From: Mytilisepta virgata
Taxonomy: Eukaryota; Mollusca; Bivalvia; Mytilida; Mytilidae
Direction: 5' to 3'
NCBI GenBank assembly: GCA_028015205.1
Contig: CM051512.1
Span: 22,227,139 to 22,291,138, forward strand
DNA length: 64,000 nt
In this document: positions 56,601-64,000 of the stretch, piece by piece
Numbering within the stretch: the stretch's first letter is position 1
How the letters are laid out: each line of letters begins with the position of its first letter
The notes under the pieces: generated by a model
What the model was told of the DNA's origin: nothing
What the model saw: only the letters and a program-made list of their open reading frames with translations
Database searches by the model: none
Made by a program: the position numbers and the translations under genes

Positions 56601-59600
56601 CATTTTTAGCTCACCTGGACCAAAGGGCCACGTGAGCTATTGTCATCACTTTGCGTCCGGCGTCTGTCGTCCGGCGTCCGTCGTAAACTTTTCACATTTC
56701 AATCTTCTTCTCAAAAACTACTGAACCAAATGGAACCAAACTTGGCAGCAATGTTCCTGGGAAGGTCCTTTACAGAATTTGTAATTTTGGTTCAGATCGA
56801 ATATTCAACATGGCTGCCAGGCCCAATAATGTGTTCTGATTGGCTGAAATTTCAAAAATCTTCTTGTCAGAAACCATAAGACCAAATGAATGTCTACTTT
56901 GCAGGAATGTTCCTTAGATGGTCCTCTACCAAATTTGTAATTTTGGTGCCGATTGGAAATCCAAGATGGCCACCACCGTGGGACATAGCTAACATAGGAC
57001 CTTATGGGAAATTCATACAAACAACTTCCTTTTCGAAACCATCTGACAGATTGAATTGATAATATGTCTGAATGATTGTATGATGGTCCTATACCAAGTT
57101 TGTAATTTTGATGCTGATCTGAAATCCAAGATGGCTGCCACTGCAGGACATAGTGTTCTGATTGGCTGAAATTTCAAAAATCTTCTTGTCAGAAACCACA
57201 AGACCAAATGATTTTCTACTTTGCAGGAATGTTCCTTAGATGGTCCTCTACCAAATTTGTTATTTTGATGCCGATTGGAAATCAAAGATGGCCGCCAACG
57301 TGGGACATAGTTAACATAGGACCTTATGGGAAATACATACAAACAACTTCTTCTTCGAAACCATTTGACAGATTGAATTGATAATATGCCTGAATGATTG
57401 TATGATGGTCCTGTACCAAGTTAGTTATTTTGATGCTGATCGGTAATCAAAGATGGCTGCCACTGCAGGACATAGTTAACACAGGACCCAATGGGAAAAA
57501 AAAAAATACAAACATCTTCTTAGAAACGGTTTGACAGAATGAATGGATAATTTGCCTGATTGATCATATGATGGTCCTCTACCAAGTTTATAATTTTTAT
57601 GCTAATGGGAAATCCAAGATGGCTGCCACCACGGGACATAGTTAACATAGGACCCTATTGGAATAACATACAAACAACTTCTTCTCAGTTCACTGTATGA
57701 CAAGATTGAATTGATATTGTGCCTGAATGATCAGATTATGGTACTTAACAAAGTTTTTGGTGCCGATCCAAAATCAAAGATGGCTGCCACCGCATGACAT
57801 AGTTTAACATAGGACCCTTAAGAAATACAAACAAAGAGCTTCTTCTCAAGAACTGTATGACAAATTGAAATGATATTACGCCTGAATGATCAGATCATGG
57901 TCCTTAACGAAATGTTTGTTTTTGGTGCTGATAAAAAATTCAAGATGGCGGCCATTACGTTACATAGTTTAACATAGGACCCTATGGGAATACATATTAA
58001 ATTGCATCATTCTGGTCAATTCAGGTGAGCGATTACAGGCTCCTGGGAGCCTCTGGTTTTAATTGTGGCCTGAAACTGTGGTCATTCCTGGAAACCTTGA
58101 GAACATTTTTAGCATTTTTTCTTTGAGGTGAAAAATAAAAGAACATATGCTTTCAATTGTAGGAACCTCCCACACAGAACAGAACTAGCACAATGTCATC
58201 AATACAGGTAAGGTAGATTCTCGGATGATATCTTGCTTTAGGACCAGTGCGGTACTCTGAAACTTTTTTGTGCTTCAATCAGGGGTTTTTTAGAATAAAA
58301 GTTTAGTGGCCACATAGTGACAGAGTAATGTAGTAATGACCAGTGCCATCTGTAACACATTGGGTGTGTCCTAAAACTAGTCTACATGTATTTGACAAAT
58401 TTTGTTGAACTTGAACAGGAATGTTGCCTGTGATATGAATTTTTATCAGTTGATTTTTATAGGAGTTATTATCCCCTCGCCATACGGAGTTGAGGAGGGG
58501 AAATAGCGTTTCGCCCGTCCGTCCATCTGTTCATTAGAGGTTAAGTTCGTTAAAGTTCTGAATTTAGGATATTACAGGCCATACATCAATGTAACTTGGT
58601 GAGTACATGCGTCCCACATAGTTACAAAGATTCAGAGGCAGATGTGTCACCTTGACCAACATTTTACGCTTCAGTGACTCGCGTTCAGTTTTGCGTTTAA
58701 GTTCCAAATCTAGGATACTACAGACATTGTTCCATATGCATACCTTGTTGACACATCACATCCTCTATTTAAACTGGAAAGCAAATTTGTTGAAAGTGGC
58801 ATTAAACCCAAATCAGTCAATCCTTTGTCAGATTTCTCATGTTTGTTTTGTAATTTTGTCATTTCGCTATATAGGGAATTTGCATTGTCAGAGATGAGAA
58901 AAAGTCTGATAGTTGCTGAACTTTCTGGAAGTTGTTATTTCTGCTAGTCCAGTCACAATATTGGGACTGTTCTCCATCCTATACAATTTAAAGATGGATC
59001 TATTGATCTTGACATTTTAGGACATACACCTAAGCACAGGATCACTCAGGAGAAACAGATTACGCTTGGGGGCACCTAGAAGGGCAGCTACAAGGTGTCG
59101 GGAAAATATATCCAACTATGCTGCAACTTGTCATGTGAGTACAGCAAAGGTTTAACAAATGTTGTCTTATTTTAACAACAAAAGTACATGTATATGTGTT
59201 CTATCTGGATATTATACTCTCTTGTCTAATCTAAGGGGCATAGCCCCGCAGATTAGAACGAGATTATAATATGCGATTTACATTTCAGTAATTATTTGTT
59301 ATTCAACTTGTCACTGTATTGGTCATAAAATTGGTCTGAAGTAACAGGGATGAAAAACAGATGCTAATGTTTTGACTAAAGAAATGGATAATTGAAATTG
59401 AATAAACATTAAATTGCATAAACATAGCTAAAACTAATTTTATACAAAAAGAGAATCAAAAGTTGAACAAATTTTAGATATCAATTCAGTATTTAATTTG
59501 AATATTATTTGACCACCTTTTCAATAAATTAGTTGACCACTTTTTTTCTGAACTGTGTTAATTGGTGTTCTAATCTATCAGTCACTTTTTTCTTAATTTC

Positions 59601-59957
59601 TTTATCATTTAAGGTAGTATGGGGGTCTAATAATTAAAAATGATAGATATAGCTCATACTTTCTGTGTTTGACAAAAAAAATGTAATAAAAATATGGGGT
59701 CACCGCTCATGAGTTATGTTATATTCAAATTTTGTGGTTTCTGTGCTCTAACTTTAGTTTGCCTTAGCCGGTTGATTTGGGGTATTGTAACTATTACTGT
59801 TCAAGAGTTATGCCCCCTTTTAACATGTTGAAGCGGGGGCATCTGTGTCCCATGGACACATTCTTTACTGTCATTTTATCAATGTTACTTTTGTTTATTT
59901 GCATTTTAAAATTTTATGTCATTTAAAATTTGAGTTAGTTGAGTTACCCAGAAACAG

Positions 59958-59990
<33 letters not shown>

Positions 59991-62900
59991 GGGCGTTACC
60001 CTATAGGGCTCTGTTTACTTGTGATGTTTGAACTAATAACTTTTTATGATGTAAGAAATTTGTGAATTAATAGATATGCAATGTTATTGAATTTTTTTTA
60101 TTTTATTTTTTTAACAGAGGCAGCAGTCTGGAAGACAAATCACGGTAAGCAAGGTAAGAAATTCTATTCCATTGAAATATAACAGTTGATGTTTTCCACA
60201 CAAACAATAAAGGATACTATCATTGTGTACAGGACAGAAACCAGCTTTCGACACTTTTCAAATTCCAAGATTTTTAATTTATCACCGCTTCACAAGAGAA
60301 GGGGTATATTGGGAGTTTTTAGTCCATATGTTCATTACACTTGATTTTTTTCTGATATTTAAGTAGGTGTAAAGCATTGTGATACCACTACTCTCTTTAC
60401 TTAAATAGGAAATTCATTTGGAACAGAGTGTACAGAATCCTGTAAGCAACCAAGGGGTTTTGTCAAGGTATTGCCTGTCATGGCCAATTTTAATGTGCAT
60501 GTTTCAGTTTAATACATGTTATTGCATGCAGATTTGATGTTCATCATTACTACAAACTGATTTTCAGTTTTAATCAAAAGTGATATTTGTCATTTAGAGT
60601 AGACTAATTATGATTAATTTATAATTTTAGGCATTTCAGTGGCGGAAACAGGACAAAATCCAACATTTTTTCCTAATTTTCAAATGTTCACAATTTGAAC
60701 TGCCATTTTTTTTGCCAATTTTATAAAACTGTTTATGGAAAAGCATTAACTGTTTTATGTATATGGAAAAAAATATAGAGGTTAAAGTATGCATTTTACC
60801 TTTTTTAGACTTTCAACTTATGAAATTGAATTACTCTGAATGCATGATCATACATGAAAAACTTCCATAACTGATCTCAGATACCATGCTTTAGCTATTG
60901 TTACATTATTTGATTTGAAAAAAAAAGTTTTATACATTATTATTAGTATTTTTATTTTCTTTGAACTCTGTTTAGCATTTTTATGCAATAATATCCTGTG
61001 TGGAACCTCTCTGGTGTAAGAGTTGTTTCCCCTTACACATGAAAGAACTTTTGTACAAAGGCAATCGGATCGTCCTCGGCTATTTCCGTACTATCGTCGT
61101 AAAATAGGCCTCGGAAGTAAGTCTGTATGAATAGGTACCTTTTTTGGGAGTTAATCGGCTTTCCGCCCAATTACGCATAGTTACAGTAACCCCTACACTT
61201 AATCAATCTAGACCCTTTATTTTATTCTAAATGCTAAAGTTAAAAAGTAATTCTAATATGACCCTCTGTAATCGCTATAAAGTTTCAACTATTATATAAA
61301 ATCTGCAATATAACCCTCGCATGTTCTTGTCTTTTTAAAGATATTTATTGTAGCTGTGCTACCTTTACCCCACGTAAAAGCACGTGTCCACATGTAAAAG
61401 CACGTGGTTTTCTGTCAATATTTACATTCTGGGCTATTTACAGCGAGAAAAGCGTGCAGAATATTTGCAAAATAGGAAGATGGGAACGCCCACGTGTTGT
61501 TGTTATGATGCGTGTTTCCAAGATTCTTTCAAATGATACGGACTCATTTTTCGTTATTTGGATGATTTAAACAATTTTTTAAATATTTTTATTAATTTGT
61601 CTCTTAATTTCGTCTTAAAAATCCATGTAACAATTAATTGACAAAATCGCTGTTTAACAAAAATTACAGAGCCTTGTTGCCATGCTGTCATCTTTGTTTT
61701 GTAAATTCACGTGACATAAAAATAATTAACATAATGGCTACTACTTACTTCCGAGGTCAGTTTATCGATCTTTGTCGGAAATGGCCGAGTGAAATATTTG
61801 GTGGGGGTGGTTTTTTTAATTTAAATTTATTGGTGGTACCCCTAAATTTCATGGGCATTCTGCCCCCAGGAGACATTTTTTTTCTGGAATAGCCCTGAGC
61901 GTATGCTCTGAATTTTTCACAAATGACATAAAATGGTTTAGGGTCGGCAATGAAAAATTGGGGTTGGTCGGGAAGCAGGAAACAAGACTATATTTTTTTT
62001 GGGCCTTATTGAAACTGTTATACAGGTTTTCTTTGATTATTTCAATTCTACAAAATACTAGACCTGATTTAGTGAAAAGACTTTTCCATTAAAGATGGAT
62101 AAACACAAACGAATGATTTTATAAAATACATACAACATATACAAATTCTTGTCGCTGTGCCTACTGTATTAGACCTTTTATATACTTTGGTATATGATGG
62201 AACAAAGTACAATGCATGTATAGTTGCAAATATTGTATAAAATTGGATGCAACATTTTTCACACTATGAAACACAACTATGAACTTTCAAATATGTAAGT
62301 TATTTTGCTGTGAAAAGTATAGATTTGATCATCAATGATGATTAATGGTCAAACAACCAAGTGCTATTCTCTGAGCAATCAAAACCATAATGTATTATTG
62401 GATGACCCTTATGAATAAATATATTGACATTAATTTCAATCGAACATTTATGCTTAGAATTAAATTTTTTTTAAAAGTGCTAATCAATGATGCATATTTT
62501 TTTTATTTGAAATAGTGCTATAGATGATGTCTATGAGGTGATAGATAGTGAGGATGAAGAGTTGCAAAGGGCACTTGAAGCAAGTCTAATTCCTGATACC
62601 CACCAGCAGTATGTATGCAATATGAATTTCAAAATGGGACTGTCAAGAATTTGTTCAAAGATAATTTAAACGAAAAATTAGTAGATAAGTGACACATGCT
62701 TCATTTCACTGCGCCAGACTAGGCTAACGTTCCAATTAGCATATGTATGGCATGCCATATTTATATTTATTCTGCTTTCAAGATATTTCATATACTTTAT
62801 ATCCATATATTCCGAAATAGTTTCCGATCGATAAAATTGGTCGTTCCAGAGTTGTGAACCTTGAAATAGCATTTTTTAGGTCTATGCATCATTCCAGTTA

Positions 62901-63223
62901 GATTGATGACCTTGAACAAGTCCTCATTTGACTGCTCTGTTGAAAATTGGGTTGGCATCAGTCCCTGGTGTTTGATGTTTTTTTCTTTTGTTTTACAGAG
63001 ATGTCCAATCAGAGAATGTCAAATTAGAAAAATTAGTCATTGATTTCCAGGATAATGTAGATGAAAGTAGAAAGCAGGAAATAATAGTGTCGAGGAGAAA
63101 TGTGCTTTCAAGTGCTTTTATAGCACTGAAAAGGCCTGCATTTGATGTCACTTGTAAATTATATGTAAAATTCAGTGGAGAAATGGGGGATGATCATGGG
63201 GGACCAAGACGTGAATTTTTTCG
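50635..63223 (+). CDS. HECT-domain E3 ubiquitin ligase with UIM, G2E3-like (3' end beyond window)
   Basis: Exons: 50635-50752, 52816-52938, 53304-53416, 54458-54610, 55359-55403, 55801-55854, 58163-58207, 59021-59134, 60118-60153, 60409-60467, 62516-62608, 62999-63223. All phases agree, giving 392 codons plus a split codon. Residues about 40-170 (LPKKRGRVPKIL onward, ending LWIVPKREITLP) resemble the conserved N-terminal region of the HECT proteins expanded in bivalves and fish. Residues 170-286 are a disordered linker on short, phase-0 exons. Residues 299-312 (EDEELQRALEASLI) form a ubiquitin-interacting motif with Leu303, Ala306 and Ser310. The start of a HECT domain follows, with YVKFSGEMGDDHGGPRREFF. 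The catalytic cysteine lies in the missing part. The role should be transfer of ubiquitin from E2 to substrate. An in-frame ATG at 50533 would add 34 residues, but it lies inside a transposable element, so 50635 is preferred. Confidence 0.9.
51767..52517. repeat. 193-bp tandem repeat, about 3.9 copies, HECT intron 1
   Basis: The marker GAACTGAAAATTCTAGC occurs at 51921, 52114, 52307 and 52500, exactly 193 bp apart. Copies 2-4 are nearly identical, and the first is a little diverged. Confidence 0.95.
53579..54212. mobile_element. AGCTCACCTG-family repeats in HECT intron 3
   Basis: The 53579-54075 copy ends GATCAGGTGAGCGATACAGG and CTCCTGGGAGCCTCTGG. A second end (GTGAGCGATACAGTCTCAG) closes at about 54212. 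Confidence 0.55.
54253..54386 (+). other. Candidate extra exon in the HECT gene
   Basis: Between the third and fourth HECT exons a frame reads GAVPGKRKRISPTANPAHEK, followed by KIQTWK, which has the basic composition of linkers in this protein family. A possible donor (A|GTGAGC) follows at 54387. No convincing polypyrimidine tract precedes it, and direct splicing from 53416 to 54458 already gives a continuous family-like protein. It may be an alternative or dead exon. Confidence 0.25.
56388..56605. mobile_element. AGGCC-type TIR element, HECT intron
   Basis: AGGCCATAATAAAAAATAGG with GCCCTCTCCC is inverted at GGGAGAGGGCAAACACAC. It abuts the next element at 56608. Confidence 0.55.
56608..58060. 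mobile_element. 1.45-kb AGCTCACCTG element with internal repeats, HECT intron
   Basis: Starts AGCTCACCTGGACCAAAGG and ends TCAGGTGAGCGATTACAGG plus CTCCTGGGAGCCTCTGG. The interior has about seven degenerate copies of a unit with GGTCCTCTACCAAATTTG, TCCAAGATGGCTGCCA and ACATAGTTAACATAGGACC. Frames across it are repeat products. Confidence 0.65.
59969..59993 (+). repeat. Long G run in HECT intron
   Basis: About 25 consecutive G after a T run. Such tracts are G-quadruplex prone and prone to sequencing error. Confidence 0.9.
61075..61789. mobile_element. TIR element (CTCGG...CCGAG), HECT intron
   Basis: CTCGGCTATTTCCG...CCTCGGAAGTAAGT is inverted at 61743-61789 (ACTTACTTCCGAGG...GGAAATGGCCGAG). 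No coding frame recognised. Confidence 0.6.
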
Positions 63224-63914
63224 GTAAGTTAATGACAGGTAATTTTACTTTGAAAATTTACAGTACATGTATTTCAGGGCTCAAGGTATTTTAAAATATT
63301 TGGTAGTTCCCTCATTTTACAGATGCTAGAGATGTTGATTCTTGATTGGATAGCTCACCTGCCAGAATGGTCTTTTGTCCTCTACCAAAATGGTGTCCAT
63401 CATGCCACCCTGCTAATTAAGATGGCTGTCATTACTAATAAATTGAAAATAAGTCAACAAATCCTTCAAAAATCTCAGAAACTATGGAGCAAAGGGGTAG
63501 GTTTGATTAGGTTCATTTTTGGCCCTAAAATTCCACTAAAATTTTGTTTTCGAAATGGGCTGAATTAATGCAGTAAAATATTTGAATATATGTAAAAACT
63601 ACATATTTAACACATTTTGCAATATTCCATCAATGATGACAGCATAAAATATGCCTCTTTCATTAAAATCTGAATGTTTTGTGAAGTTTTTTATGTACAA
63701 CCTTGAAACTTCACAGGAAGTAAGTATACATATTGAAGTTGTACATAAGGGATTATGAAGTTAATGTCTTCCCTTTCCAGGTTTCTCACACATTTACTTC
63801 CTTAACGCATGACTTAAGTCTGAGGTCAAGTGGGAGCACAAAAGAGCGTGCAACTATGGCAAGCCGTTTTACTATTTATTATGGCAGGCCGTTTTACTAT
63901 TTATTCTAACTTCA

Positions 63915-64000
63915 AGATATCTCATATAATATATAAGATATCTTATATAATCTAGTTTTTATAAGATATCTTATAAACTTTATAAGATATCTTATATACT
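63915..64000. repeat. Palindromic minisatellite, second array (continues past window)
   Basis: Same TATAAGATATCTTATA units as 48480-48986, again preceded by a GGCAAGCCGT...TATTTATT leader. A third, arrayless leader lies at about 62748-62805 (ATGGCATGCCATATTTATAT). Confidence 0.9.

Noticed and set aside
56805..57342. Minus-strand frames of 71 and 109 codons
   Set aside because: They repeat one another and derive from the internal repeats of the 56608-58060 element.
63323..63568. Next exon of the HECT gene
   Set aside because: Joining to the previous exon in the required phase gives an immediate stop, and the sequence carries AGCTCACCTG-type repeat blocks instead of HECT residues.

Overview
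The window looks like nuclear DNA of a marine bivalve, most probably a mussel close to Mytilus. It is AT-rich, its genes are split into short GT-AG exons with long introns, and it is full of short tRNA-derived SINEs, foldback and TIR elements, and other repeats of the kind recalled from mussel genomes. The species call is inference from that repeat content, because no marker gene is present.

Three gene models are supported. (1) A complete three-exon plus-strand gene at 19921-25300 encodes a 125-residue secreted protein with a signal peptide and two six-cysteine ShK-type domains. (2) A complete minus-strand gene, 28274-44286, encodes the delta subunit of translation initiation factor eIF2B (EIF2B4). 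It has eleven coding exons, 528 residues, every splice phase agrees, and a 5' untranslated exon probably lies near 45.0 kb. (3) A plus-strand gene starts near 50.6 kb and runs off the right edge. It encodes a ubiquitin-interacting motif and the start of a HECT ubiquitin-ligase domain, of the lineage-expanded type often labelled G2E3-like. The three genes are unrelated in function.

Layout: 1-6 kb holds no gene, only repeats. 6034-14698 is a nearly perfect head-to-tail duplication of a 4.33-kb unit whose right edge cuts a decayed LINE (relic to about 15.27 kb). 15.3-19.9 kb holds nested repeats and a truncated SINE. 19.9-25.5 kb is the ShK gene, with a SINE and other repeats in its second intron. 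25.5-28.2 kb is repeats and one weak candidate exon. 28.3-45.1 kb is EIF2B4, whose introns hold two SINEs, several TIR elements and decayed tandem copies of one of its own exon ends. 45.2-47.2 kb holds inverted-repeat elements, one with a broken reading frame. 48.3-49.0 kb is a foldback and a palindromic minisatellite. 49.16-50.60 kb is a 1.44-kb TTAA-flanked element ending 32 bp before the likely start codon of the HECT gene. 50.6-64 kb is the HECT gene, with a second stretch of the palindromic minisatellite at the right edge.

No prokaryotic operon, CRISPR array, rRNA gene or functional tRNA gene was seen. The most unusual signals are the exon-derived tandem repeats in EIF2B4, the transposon end at the HECT gene start, the double-ShK secreted protein, the TIR family whose ends carry long G runs, and the fresh 4.33-kb duplication.
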